Below, piece by piece: positions 56,821-64,000 of a stretch of DNA of 64,000 nt. Within the stretch, counting starts at the first letter, position 1, and each line of letters begins with the position of its first letter. The translations under genes were made by a program, and so were the position numbers. Source of the DNA: UBA668 sp039796575. GTDB taxonomy: Bacteria; Actinomycetota; Acidimicrobiia; Acidimicrobiales; Ilumatobacteraceae. The stretch spans positions 1 to 64,000 of the forward strand of contig JBDKJP010000079.1 in the NCBI GenBank assembly GCA_039796575.1, written 5' to 3'. The notes under the pieces are model-generated. The model searched no databases. It saw only the letters and a program-made list of their open reading frames with translations, and had not been told where the DNA came from.

Positions 56821-57483
56821 TCACTGACGGAGCTGCGAGTACTCGATCACTCGGCCCACGACGTCGTCGGTGCGGCCGGCGGCGGCGGTCGAGGCCACGC
56901 TGCCGCACGAGAACGGCGGCTGCGGGTCGTACTCGATCATCAGCTGTGCTGCCTCGGCCGCGGTGCGATCGACCAACAACTCCACCAGTCGCAGCGCCAT
57001 GTCGATGCCGCTGCTCACACCGGCTGCGGTGATGATGCGCCGATCGAGGTGCTCGACCACGCGGTCGGCGACCGGCGTGGCGCCGTGCGCCCCGAGGTTG
57101 GGGTAGCACGACCAGTGCGTGGTCGCAGTGAGCCCGTCGAGCAGGCCGGCTGCGCCGAGCACCAGCGAACCGGTGCACACCGATGTGGTGTACACGGTGG
57201 TCTCGTGGGCGGTGCGCACCCACTCGGTGACCTGCTCGTCGTGCTCGAGCGGGCGGGTGCCCACGCCACCGGGGAACACGATCACGTCGGGCCGCGGGAA
57301 GTCGTCGAACGTGCCGTCGCGGGTGATGCCGAGCAGCCCGTTCTCGCTCCGCACCTCGCCACGTTCGTGGCCGATGAAAGTGACGTCGATGGACGGGACG
57401 CGTTGCAACACCTCGTACGGCCCGATGCCGTCGAGCGCGGTGAAGCGGGGGAAGAGCGGAATGACGACCTGGACGTTCGACAT
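56821..57483 (-). CDS. DJ-1/PfpI family protein (isonitrile hydratase-like)
   Basis: A 220-residue single-domain DJ-1/PfpI protein. The nucleophilic Cys is in TTSVCTGSLVLGAAGLL (VCTG elbow), with VIVFPGGVGTRPL holding the upstream acidic/Gly loop and TTHWSCYPNLGAHG the His. This resembles isonitrile hydratase InhA and the N-terminal domain of GlxA regulators. It lies 15 nt after the GlxA-type gene on the same strand, and the two share the domain, suggesting tandem duplication or a ligand-enzyme/regulator pair. Confidence 0.86.
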   Translation of the reverse strand: MSNVQVVIPLFPRFTALDGIGPYEVLQRVPSIDVTFIGHERGEVRSENGLLGITRDGTFDDFPRPDVIVFPGGVGTRPLEHDEQVTEWVRTAHETTVYTTSVCTGSLVLGAAGLLDGLTATTHWSCYPNLGAHGATPVADRVVEHLDRRIITAAGVSSGIDMALRLVELLVDRTAAEAAQLMIEYDPQPPFSCGSVASTAAAGRTDDVVGRVIEYSQLRQ

Positions 57484-57498
57484 GGTGTGGCTTTCTGA

Positions 57499-58485
57499 TC
57501 AGGCGACGCGGAAACGTCGGCGGTAGGAATCGGGAGCCACGGCGAGGTGGCGTCGGAACGATCGCCGGAGGGTTTCGGCCGTGCCGAAGCCGCACCGATG
57601 GGCGACGACGTCGAGCGTGTCGTCGGTGGTCTCGAGTTCGCGTCGAGCGGCCTCCACGCGCACGCGCTCGACGTAGCGAGCGGGTGTCTCGCCCACCTCC
57701 GCGGTGAACACCCTGCTGAAGTGGCGCACGCTCATGGCTGCGGCGGCCGCCATGGTGGGCAGACGGTGATCGCCGCCAGGTGCGGCCTCGACCAACACCT
57801 GCACGGCGCGCACGGTGGATCGTTCGGCACGGGGTACCCACACGGGGGTCGCGAACTGGGTCTGGCCACCCGGTCGGTGCAGGAACATCACGAGCCAGCG
57901 GGCCACGGTCTGCGCCACGTCGGTGCCGAGGTCGGCCTCCACCAGTGCGAGCGCGAGGTCGATGCCCGCCGTGACGCCGGCGCTGGTCCAGACCCTGCCG
58001 TCGTGCACGTAGATCGGGTCGGGGTCGACGGTGAGCGATGGGAACTCGGCCTGCAGGCGTCGGGCTCGGGCCCAGTGCGTGGTGACGGTGCGTCCCTCGA
58101 GCAGGCCGGCCTCGGCGGCGAGGAAGGCGCCCGTGCACACGGTGGCGATGCGGCGACAACCGGGGGCAGCGGCGCGGATCCACTCGACGAGCGCAGCGTC
58201 GGCGCGTGCGTCGTGCACGCCGTCGCCACCGGGCAGCAAGAGTGTGTCGATGGCGGTGCTCGGGTCGGGCAGCGGATCGCTCGCCAGTCCGAGACCGCAC
58301 TCGGCCCGCACCACTGCGGCGTCGCTCGACACGAACGACACTCGGTAGCCACCCGTGACGCCGAGCCCCTCGGCCACCCTGGTTGCCGAGTTGAACACCT
58401 CCAGCGGGCCGACGGCGTCGAGCGACTGGAGCCCCTCGAACCCCACGATCACGACGTGGCGGAGCGTGCGGGTGCGGCGGTCCAT
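57499..58485 (-). CDS. GlxA-family AraC-type regulator with DJ-1/PfpI domain
   Basis: A 328-residue regulator. Residues 1-190 are a DJ-1/PfpI sensor domain with IATVCTGAFLAAEAGLL; residues about 220-328 are an AraC HTH (MAAAAAMSVRHFSRVFTAEVG and VVAHRCGFGTAETLRRSFRRHL). GlxA proteins sense small amides or quaternary amines. The downstream gene for a stand-alone DJ-1 enzyme is a plausible target. ATG 58485 follows about 160 nt of divergent intergenic DNA shared with the DUF3107 gene. Confidence 0.88.
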   Translation of the reverse strand: MDRRTRTLRHVVIVGFEGLQSLDAVGPLEVFNSATRVAEGLGVTGGYRVSFVSSDAAVVRAECGLGLASDPLPDPSTAIDTLLLPGGDGVHDARADAALVEWIRAAAPGCRRIATVCTGAFLAAEAGLLEGRTVTTHWARARRLQAEFPSLTVDPDPIYVHDGRVWTSAGVTAGIDLALALVEADLGTDVAQTVARWLVMFLHRPGGQTQFATPVWVPRAERSTVRAVQVLVEAAPGGDHRLPTMAAAAAMSVRHFSRVFTAEVGETPARYVERVRVEAARRELETTDDTLDVVAHRCGFGTAETLRRSFRRHLAVAPDSYRRRFRVA

Positions 58486-58610
58486 GACGAACAGCCTGCA
58501 TGGTGCCCGCGGTGGCGTCAATGACGGGTGCACCACACATTCGGCCATCCGCCGAACTGGCCCGGCTCGGCAGAGGGGTCGGATGTGCAGGCCACGGGTA
58601 CCATGTGGCC

Positions 58611-58627
58611 GATCCGGGAGCCGGATC
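58611..58627 (+). promoter_or_regulatory. Hairpin upstream of DUF3107 gene
   Basis: GATCCGG (58611-58617), loop GAG, CCGGATC (58621-58627): a perfect 7-bp stem, followed after 6 nt by the RBS GAAAGGA (58634-58640) and GTG 58646. A TACCAT box at 58599-58604 may be the -10, putting the hairpin at the transcript's 5' end, where it could protect the mRNA. Confidence 0.4.
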
Positions 58628-58645
58628 CCGCACGAAAGGACCACC

Positions 58646-58879
58646 GTGGACGTACGCATCGGTGTCACCCAGACCGCCCGCGACATCGCCATCGAACTGG
58701 CCGACGACGTCGACCGTGATGCCGTGAAGGCCAAGATCGACGCAGCGCTCACCGGCGCCGTCGACGTGCTGTGGCTCACCGACAAGAAGGGCCGCGACGT
58801 CGCCGTCGCCGCCGCGAAGATCGCGTTCGTCGAGATCGGCACGGCCGAGGCCGACCGCCGCATCGGCTTCGGCGGCTGA
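58646..58879 (+). CDS. DUF3107 family protein
   Basis: A 77-residue protein of the actinobacterial DUF3107 family (TB9.4 of mycobacteria belongs to it): VDVRIGVTQTARDIAIELAD at the start, LWLTDKKGRDVAVAAAKIAFVEIG in two parts and the end RRIGFGG. Its function is unknown. GTG 58646 has GAAAGGA at a 5-nt distance. rmlA follows 5 nt after its stop, so the two are co-transcribed. Confidence 0.88.
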   Translation: MDVRIGVTQTARDIAIELADDVDRDAVKAKIDAALTGAVDVLWLTDKKGRDVAVAAAKIAFVEIGTAEADRRIGFGG

Positions 58880-58884
58880 GCACC

Positions 58885-59763
58885 GTGAAGGGGATCATCC
58901 TCGCGGGCGGCACCGGGAGCCGCCTGTGGCCCATCACACGTGGCGTCAGCAAGCAGCTGCTGCCCGTGTACGACAAGCCGATGATCTACTACCCGCTCAC
59001 CACGCTCATGCTGGCGGGCATCCGCGACGTGCTCGTCATCACCACGCCGCACGAGCAGTCGGGCTTCCGTCAGCTGCTCGGCGACGGGTCGCAGTGGGGC
59101 ATCAACCTCGAGTACGCCGTGCAGGAGGTGCCGAACGGCCTGGCGCAGGCGTTCGTCATCGGTGCCGACTTCGTGGCCGGCGGCCCCAGCGCGCTGGTGC
59201 TCGGCGACAACATCTTCTTCGGCCACGGCCTCGTCGATCAGCTGCAGGCGGCCACCTCGCGCACCGAGGGTGCCACCGTGTTCGGCTACCGGGTGCACGA
59301 CCCCGAGCGCTACGGCGTCGCCGAGATCGATACCACCGGCAAGGTGCTCACCATCGAGGAGAAGCCGGCCGAGCCGCGCAGTAACTACGCGGTCACCGGT
59401 CTCTACTTCTACGACGAACAGGTCGTCGACATCGCGGCGAACCTGCAGCCGTCGGCCCGCGGTGAGTACGAGATCACCGACGTCAACCGCGAGTACCTGC
59501 GTCGCGGCCAGCTGCACATGGAGCTGCTCGGCCGCGGGTTCGCCTGGCTCGACACGGGCACGTACGACTCGTTGCTCGAGGCGGGCAGCTTCGTCGCCAC
59601 GCTCGAGAAGCGGCAGGGCCTGCAGGTCGCGTCACCCGACGAGATCTCGTTCCGTGCCGGCTGGATCACCGCCGAGCAGCTCGTGGCCAACGCCGAGCCG
59701 ATGACGAAGAACCCGTACGGCACCTACCTCCTGCGGCTCGCGGCCGAGGGGCCCAACTCTTGA
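58885..59763 (+). CDS. rmlA: Glucose-1-phosphate thymidylyltransferase
   Basis: A 292-residue nucleotidyltransferase making dTDP-glucose, the first step to dTDP-rhamnose. The N-terminal signature is GIILAGGTGSRLWPITRGVSKQ (split after SRL) with KQLLPVYDKPMIYYPL; GDNIFFGHGL holds the metal-binding Asp, and LTIEEKP the sugar-binding residues. All are as in RmlA/RffH. GTG 58885 is the start. No rmlB, rmlC or rmlD is in the window. dTDP-rhamnose feeds cell-wall linkage polysaccharides in actinobacteria. Confidence 0.94.
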   Translation: MKGIILAGGTGSRLWPITRGVSKQLLPVYDKPMIYYPLTTLMLAGIRDVLVITTPHEQSGFRQLLGDGSQWGINLEYAVQEVPNGLAQAFVIGADFVAGGPSALVLGDNIFFGHGLVDQLQAATSRTEGATVFGYRVHDPERYGVAEIDTTGKVLTIEEKPAEPRSNYAVTGLYFYDEQVVDIAANLQPSARGEYEITDVNREYLRRGQLHMELLGRGFAWLDTGTYDSLLEAGSFVATLEKRQGLQVASPDEISFRAGWITAEQLVANAEPMTKNPYGTYLLRLAAEGPNS

Positions 59764-59773
59764 CCGGGCGACG

Positions 59774-60718
59774 ATGAGCGGCCTGCTCGACCGGCAGTTG
59801 CTCTTCGTCACGGGCAAGGGCGGGGTGGGCAAGACCACCACGGCCGCCGCCATCGCCGACCTCGCGGCGCGCAGCGGCAAGCGAACGTTGCTGTGCGAGA
59901 TGGACGCGAAGGGTGCGGTGGCCACCGCGTTCGACGTGCGTGAGCTCACGTACCAGCCGGTCGAGGTGCGGCCGAACCTGTTCGCGATGGCGATGAACAC
60001 CGAGGACGCGTTGCGCGAGTACCTGCGCATCTTTGCCAGGGTGCCGCTGGTGGGGCGCATCGGTCCGCTGGCCCGCACGTTCGATTTCATGGCCGACGCG
60101 GCGCCCGGCGTGAAGGAGATGGTCGTCATCGGCAAGCTCTGCTACGAAGTGCGCGAGCGCCATTATGACCTCGTGGTGGTCGACGCCGAGGCGAGTGGCC
60201 ACATCGTCGCCCAGATCGACGCGCCGCGGGCGATTCGCGAGCTGGTGCAGGTGGGCCCGGTGCGCGACCAGACCGAGTGGATGCTGAAGATCCTCGGTGA
60301 TCACGAGCGCACCGGCCTGGTGGTGGTGTGCACGCCCGAGGAGATGCCGGTGGTCGAGACCGCCGAACTGGTCGACAAGGTGCGCCGCACCACCGACGTC
60401 GACGTGGCCGGCGTGTTCGTCAACCGCATGCTGTCGCAGTGGTTCGACGGTCGCGACCTCGAGGTGTTCGAGGCGCTCACGCAGCCCGCCGCGCAGGCGC
60501 TGCTCGCCGACGACGTTGGCGCGAACGCGGCCGAGGTGTTCGCCGCGGCGCAGCTGGCGCAATCGCGCCACCTGGCCGCCGAGGAGCAACTGGAACGCCT
60601 CGTCGAGCTGCTGCCCGACGGGGTGCCGGTGCACCAGGTGCCCGAGCTGTACACGAAGGCGAGCGGCCGTCGCGTCGTGTCGTTGTTGGCCGACGAGCTC
60701 GCGGCGGTGTTGGGCTGA
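59774..60718 (+). CDS. ArsA/GET3-like ATPase, first of a pair
   Basis: A 314-residue P-loop ATPase with the deviant Walker A VTGKGGVGKTTTAAAIA (signature Lys present), then LLCEMDAKGAVATAF, VVDAEASGHIVAQ and VCTPEEMPVVETAEL. It lacks the Cys residues that bind arsenite in ArsA. With the next gene it matches the adjacent pair Rv3679/Rv3680 of mycobacteria, GET3-like ATPases. The pair overlaps by one base and may act as a heterodimer; the client is unknown. Confidence 0.86.
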   Translation: MSGLLDRQLLFVTGKGGVGKTTTAAAIADLAARSGKRTLLCEMDAKGAVATAFDVRELTYQPVEVRPNLFAMAMNTEDALREYLRIFARVPLVGRIGPLARTFDFMADAAPGVKEMVVIGKLCYEVRERHYDLVVVDAEASGHIVAQIDAPRAIRELVQVGPVRDQTEWMLKILGDHERTGLVVVCTPEEMPVVETAELVDKVRRTTDVDVAGVFVNRMLSQWFDGRDLEVFEALTQPAAQALLADDVGANAAEVFAAAQLAQSRHLAAEEQLERLVELLPDGVPVHQVPELYTKASGRRVVSLLADELAAVLG

Positions 60719-61905
60719 TGGCCACGCGTCGCGCTGCCCGCTACGGCATGACCGACCTGTTGGCCGCGAAGGAGATGGTGGTGGTGTGCGGCAGCGGCGG
60801 CACCGGCAAGACCACCGTCGCAGCAGCGCTCGGCACGCAGGCCGCCGTGCAGCTGGGTGGCCGGGTGCTGGTGCTCACCGTCGACCCGGCCCGCCGCCTC
60901 GCCACGTCGCTCGGCCTCGGCCCGCTCGGCAACACGGCGGTGCAGGTACCCGCGTCGGCGTTCGCCGAGATGGGCGTCGAGTGCCGCGGTGAGCTGTGGG
61001 TGGCCATGCTCGACACGAAGGCCGGGTGGGACGAGCTCATCCGTCGCCACGCACCCGACGCCGAGCTGCGCGACCAGGTCCTGGCGAACCCGCTCTACCG
61101 CAACATCACCGGCCGGTTCGTCACCAGCCACGACTACATCGCGATGGAGCAGCTGCACGACCTGCACGCGTCGGGCGAGTACGACCTGGTCATCATCGAC
61201 ACACCGCCGTCGCGCAACGCGCTCGACCTGCTCGACGCACCGGGCCGGATGAAGGAGTTCTTCGGCGGTCGCCTGTTGAAGTGGCTCACCGTGCCATACC
61301 GGTCGAAGCTGTTCGCCGCCGCGTCGAAGCCGTTCACGCAGATCGCCGACCGGGTGCTCGGCTCGCGCTTCCTGCAGGACATCGCCGACTTCTTCATCCT
61401 GTTCCAGACCATGGAGACGGGGTTCGTGGCCCGCGCCGGCGAGGTCGAGCGGCTGCTCGTCGACGACCGCACCACGTTCATCGTGGTCAGCACGCTCGAG
61501 GCGGCACCGGCCCGCGAGGCCCGGTTCCTGGCCGACGAGTTGCACCGCCGCAAGATGCCGTTGGGTGCGATGGTGCTCAACCGCACGATGCCGGTGTCGG
61601 TGCGTCGACCCGCGGTGGTGAAGGCGGCGGCAGCGTTGCGCGACGTGTCGGCCAACACCGCGCAGGTGAGGGCGCTGGCGAAGGCCTCGGCGGCCAAGCC
61701 GGCCGAGGTGTCGCGCGTGCTCGACGAGGTGGCCGAACGGTTCCGCGACATCACCGTGGTGGCCGGCCGTGAGGCCGAGCGCCGCAGCGAGCTCGAGTCG
61801 GCCGCCCCCATCACGGCCGTGGTGCCCACCATGGCGTCCGACGTGCACGACATGGCCGCGCTGCTCACCATCGGCCAGCACCTCGCCAACCCCACCCCCC
61901 GCTGA
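60718..61905 (+). CDS. ArsA/GET3-like ATPase, second of a pair
   Basis: A 395-residue ATPase of the same family. The P-loop is VVCGSGGTGKTTVAAA: the first Lys of the deviant Walker A (GKGGxGKT) is Ser, so it cannot contribute the intradimer Lys. VLTVDPARRLATSLGL, VIIDTPPSRNALDLLD and the hydrophobic stretch around FILFQTMETGF are typical. As with mycobacterial Rv3680 it follows the first ATPase. The loss of the signature Lys in only one member suggests a division of labour in a heterodimer (inference). Confidence 0.86.
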   Translation: MATRRAARYGMTDLLAAKEMVVVCGSGGTGKTTVAAALGTQAAVQLGGRVLVLTVDPARRLATSLGLGPLGNTAVQVPASAFAEMGVECRGELWVAMLDTKAGWDELIRRHAPDAELRDQVLANPLYRNITGRFVTSHDYIAMEQLHDLHASGEYDLVIIDTPPSRNALDLLDAPGRMKEFFGGRLLKWLTVPYRSKLFAAASKPFTQIADRVLGSRFLQDIADFFILFQTMETGFVARAGEVERLLVDDRTTFIVVSTLEAAPAREARFLADELHRRKMPLGAMVLNRTMPVSVRRPAVVKAAAALRDVSANTAQVRALAKASAAKPAEVSRVLDEVAERFRDITVVAGREAERRSELESAAPITAVVPTMASDVHDMAALLTIGQHLANPTPR

Positions 61906-61944
61906 CCCGCCCTGCTCGGCTCGGGCCAGTCGGGCGCGTCGGGT

Positions 61945-62032
61945 CGGGTCCGATTCGCGCCATTCGTGGCGCATTCCGGACCCACGGGTCCGCAATGCGC
62001 CACATCTGGCATGTTCCACACCCGTGGGTCCG
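61945..62032. repeat. Intergenic double hairpin, repeat family C copy 2 (88 nt)
   Basis: Same block order and length as the copy at 10475-10562: CGGGTCCG, 24 nt, CGGACCCACGGGTCCG, 24 nt, CACACCCGTGGGTCCG. The first insert stem is GCGCCA/TGGCGC, where copy 1 has GTGCCA/TGGCAC: a compensatory change. It is followed after 27 nt by a family B unit. Confidence 0.8.
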
Positions 62033-62059
62033 TTTCACGCCGCGCGGTGATGCGGCGCG

Positions 62060-62134
62060 TTCTGGGTGGGTTGCGTCCCGGTTTCCGGGACGGAGCACGC
62101 CCAGAAGCCGATTCGGGACGTTCGACGCCCAGAA
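62060..62134 (-). repeat. Intergenic palindromic repeat, family B copy 4 (75 nt)
   Basis: Read on the minus strand from 62134: TTCTGGGCGTCGAACG half unit, then TTCTGGGCGTGCTCCG, TCCCGGAAACCGGGA core, and a partly degenerate end CCACCCAGAA at 62060. It is in the gap between the second ArsA-like gene and pdtaS, directly after family C copy 2. Confidence 0.83.
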
Positions 62135-62174
62135 TCGCGGTCGGCCTGGTGCCCGCGTGGCATGCTCGTGGGAT

Positions 62175-63653
62175 ATGGCCACGCTCGGCGAGCTCACTCG
62201 GCAACACACGTCGCTCACCCGCGACGAGATCGACCATCTGCAACGCCTGATCGGCGAATGGGGCCTCCTGGCCGACCTGTCGTTCGCCGACCTGCTGCTC
62301 TACGTGCCCGACCGCGACGGCAAGTGGATCGTCATCGCGCACGTGCGCCCCGCCACGGGCCAGACCATCTACGCGATGGACTACGTGGGCACCGCGGCCG
62401 AGGTGGAGTTGCCGCTGCTCGACAAGTCGTACGGGTCGGGTGAGATCTGCGAGGGCGAGATCGAGGTCGAATCGGTGCCCGAGCCCGTGCGCATGATGGC
62501 CACGCCGGTGCGCTGCAACGACAAGGTCATCGGTGTGCTCAGCCGTGAGTGGGCCAGCCGGTCGAGCCGCCAGCCGGGCGAGCTCGAGCGCACCTACATC
62601 TCGCTGTTCCAGCGGTTCGCGTCGATGATCGCCGAGGGCTCGTTCCCGTTCAGCGGTCCCGTGGCCGATTCCAGCGCGGCGCCCCGAGTGGGCGACGGCG
62701 TGCTCGTGCTCGACGAGGAGGCGCGCGTGCGCTTCGCCTCGCCGAACGCCGTGTCGGCGCTGCACCGTGTGGGCATCGGCGCCAACGCCGTTGGCCTGCG
62801 GCTCGCCGAGCTCGGCTTCAACGACAGCCCGGTCCGCCGTGCGTTCGAGACGAAGCTGCCGGTGATCGAGGAGTTCGACCAGACCGCCGACGTCACCCTG
62901 TTGGCCCGCTGCATGCCCGTGCTCGCGGGCGGCGAGGTCACCGGTGGCGTGCTGCTGCTGCGCGACGTCACCGAGGTGCGCAAGCGCGACCGCCTGCTGC
63001 TGTCGAAGGACGCCACCATCCGCGAGATCCACCACCGGGTGAAGAACAACCTGCAGACCATCTCGTCGCTGCTGCGCCTGCAGGGTCGTCGCCTCAACTC
63101 CGACGAGGCGAAGGCCGCGGTGGCCGAGAGCGTGCGCCGCATCCGCACCATCGCACTCGTGCACGAGACGCTGTCGCGCGAGCCCGGCGACGACGTGGCG
63201 TTCCTCGAGATCGTGCGTCCGTTGCTGCGCCTGGCCGAGGAGGGCTTGCAGTCACCCGACCGTCCGGTGCGGTTCACCGTGCAGGGCGACGGCGGCCGGC
63301 TGCCCAGCACCGTGGCCACCCCGTTGTCGGTGGTGCTCACCGAGCTGTTGCAGAACGCGGTCGATCACGGCTTCCCGGAGGGCAGCAGTGGCGGCGACGT
63401 GGTGGTGGTGCTCGACAACACCGAGCACGTGCTGAACATCCGCGTCGTCAACGACGGTCGTCCGCTCGACCCGGTGTTCGAGCTGAACTCGGCCACGGGC
63501 CTCGGGTTGTCGATCGTGCGCACGCTGGTGACCACCGAGCTCGACGGCACCATCACGATGCGTCCGGGCGAGCCGGAGGACTTCGCGGCCGTGGGTCTCG
63601 GCGACCTGCCGCGTGGCTCGGGCACCGTGGTCGACCTCACCGTCCCTGTGTAG
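62175..63653 (+). CDS. pdtaS: PdtaS-type sensor histidine kinase (GAF-PAS-HisKA_2)
   Basis: A 492-residue cytosolic kinase: N-terminal GAF-like domain (ADLLLYVPDRDGKWIVIAHVRP), PAS domain (GVLVLDEEARVRFASPNAVSAL), HisKA_2 with the phospho-His in REIHHRVKNNLQTISSLLRL (about residue 286), and an ATPase domain (LTELLQNAVDHGF, GLGLSIV). PdtaS phosphorylates PdtaR, an ANTAR anti-terminator, not in this window. In mycobacteria pdtaS is next to and convergent with whiB1, the same order as here. A CATGCT box 8 nt before ATG 62175 suggests a leaderless start. Confidence 0.92.
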   Translation: MATLGELTRQHTSLTRDEIDHLQRLIGEWGLLADLSFADLLLYVPDRDGKWIVIAHVRPATGQTIYAMDYVGTAAEVELPLLDKSYGSGEICEGEIEVESVPEPVRMMATPVRCNDKVIGVLSREWASRSSRQPGELERTYISLFQRFASMIAEGSFPFSGPVADSSAAPRVGDGVLVLDEEARVRFASPNAVSALHRVGIGANAVGLRLAELGFNDSPVRRAFETKLPVIEEFDQTADVTLLARCMPVLAGGEVTGGVLLLRDVTEVRKRDRLLLSKDATIREIHHRVKNNLQTISSLLRLQGRRLNSDEAKAAVAESVRRIRTIALVHETLSREPGDDVAFLEIVRPLLRLAEEGLQSPDRPVRFTVQGDGGRLPSTVATPLSVVLTELLQNAVDHGFPEGSSGGDVVVVLDNTEHVLNIRVVNDGRPLDPVFELNSATGLGLSIVRTLVTTELDGTITMRPGEPEDFAAVGLGDLPRGSGTVVDLTVPV

Positions 63654-63674
63654 AGGGCGGGGCCGACGGCAGCG

Positions 63675-63971
63675 TCAGACCGCGGCGGCCTTGGTGCGCG
63701 CCGCCATCTGGCGACGGATGTGGCGACGCTCCTCCTCGGAGGTGCCGCCCCAGATGCCCGAGTCCTGGTTGGTGTCGAGGGCGTACTGGAGGCAGTCGGT
63801 GCACACCGGGCACTCGGTGCAGACCTGCTTGGCCTTGTCGATCTGGACCAGCGCGTAGCCCGTGGTGCCGACCGGGAAGAACAGGTCGGGGTCGGTGTCG
63901 CGACAGATGGCCGACTTGCGCCACGTGTAATCCGCGTTCGCAAGGACAAGGCTCGAGGCGGGGATGGTCAC
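63675..63971 (-). CDS. whiB1: WhiB1-type [4Fe-4S] regulator
   Basis: A 98-residue Wbl protein. Four cluster Cys are in SAICRDTDPDLFFPVG, and VCTECPVCTDC (C-x2-C-x5-C), followed by the G[VI]WGG turn (QDSGIWGGTSEEERR) and a basic tail (RRQMAARTK). Sequence and the convergent pdtaS neighbour both match WhiB1, an essential, NO-sensitive regulator that binds the sigma-A region of RNA polymerase. An extra Cys (PVC) lies inside the cluster loop. GTG 63971 has GGAG at 6-nt spacing; its promoter is cut by the window edge. Confidence 0.93.
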   Translation of the reverse strand: MTIPASSLVLANADYTWRKSAICRDTDPDLFFPVGTTGYALVQIDKAKQVCTECPVCTDCLQYALDTNQDSGIWGGTSEEERRHIRRQMAARTKAAAV

Positions 63972-64000
63972 TGCGTCTCCACTGTGATCGAGGTGAGCGG

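Noticed and set aside
1..64000. tRNA or rRNA genes
   Set aside because: No cloverleaf-like GTTCGAnTC-plus-CCA context or rRNA sequence was recognised in any gap; the gaps are short and mostly hold palindromes or promoters. A covariance-model scan was not possible here.

Overview
The window is GC-rich (about 70%), tightly packed bacterial DNA from an actinobacterium. The diagnostic genes are a WhiB1-type regulator, a PdtaS-type histidine kinase convergent to it, a DUF3107 protein, class E sortases, a HelD factor and a DUF4328 protein, with several promoters whose -10 box lies 7 nt before the start codon (leaderless mRNAs). Together with a complete System I cytochrome c maturation operon, this suggests a deep-branching class such as Acidimicrobiia; that placement is inference. 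I see no rRNA, tRNA, CRISPR array, integrase or transposase, and no gene-free gap longer than 300 bases.

Layout. 1-2.1 kb: a membrane glycosyltransferase running off the left edge, divergent from a nitroreductase/methyltransferase pair. 2.2-6.1 kb: a saccharopine/lysine dehydrogenase-like gene convergent on an ALDH7 aminoadipic semialdehyde dehydrogenase (probable lysine catabolism), then an MFS exporter. 6.1-10 kb: a GT4 glycosyltransferase, methyltransferase and alpha-toroid protein operon, and an aldose epimerase. 10-14.4 kb: dtd, an aminotransferase/2-hydroxyacid dehydrogenase operon behind tandem operator-like palindromes, and a lipoprotein N-acyltransferase homologue whose catalytic Cys is Ser. 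14.4-21.6 kb: a large LPRTG surface protein, convergent with an operon hemE-hemH-hemY-sortase. 21.7-33.4 kb: an SDR, HelD, two lipoproteins, a DtxR/MntR regulator, an SF2 helicase, a YjjI/YjjW glycyl-radical enzyme pair, a multicopper oxidase and an AAC(3)-like acetyltransferase. 33.6-40.7 kb: full-length Lhr helicase, a TetR regulator with its operator, a second class E sortase and a DUF427 protein. 40.7-47.3 kb: ccmABCDEFGHI. 47.4-54.8 kb: SixA, DUF4328, a SUOX-fold oxidoreductase, a flippase fused to a degenerate kinase domain, two hydrolases and an RlmA-like methyltransferase. 54.8-58.5 kb: Mrp divergent from an Fe-S type HTH regulator, then tandem DJ-1/PfpI genes. 58.6-64 kb: DUF3107, rmlA, paired ArsA/GET3-like ATPases, pdtaS and whiB1.

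The most distinctive non-coding signal is three families of intergenic palindromic repeats. Family A has two copies: near-perfect bidirectional terminator-like palindromes between convergent genes, one holding both flanking stop codons. Family B is a 75-nt unit present four times (all exactly 75 nt, two per strand) with compensatory base changes in the stem. Family C is an 88-nt double hairpin present twice, also with compensatory changes. Two 18-nt palindromes resemble the ends of family B.

Several neighbourhoods form coherent units: heme synthesis (hemE, hemH, hemY) and covalent heme attachment (ccm) imply a c-type cytochrome respiratory chain; sortases, the LPRTG protein and Lnt serve the cell envelope; Mrp, the SufR-like regulator, the DtxR regulator and WhiB1 concern iron, Fe-S and redox state.
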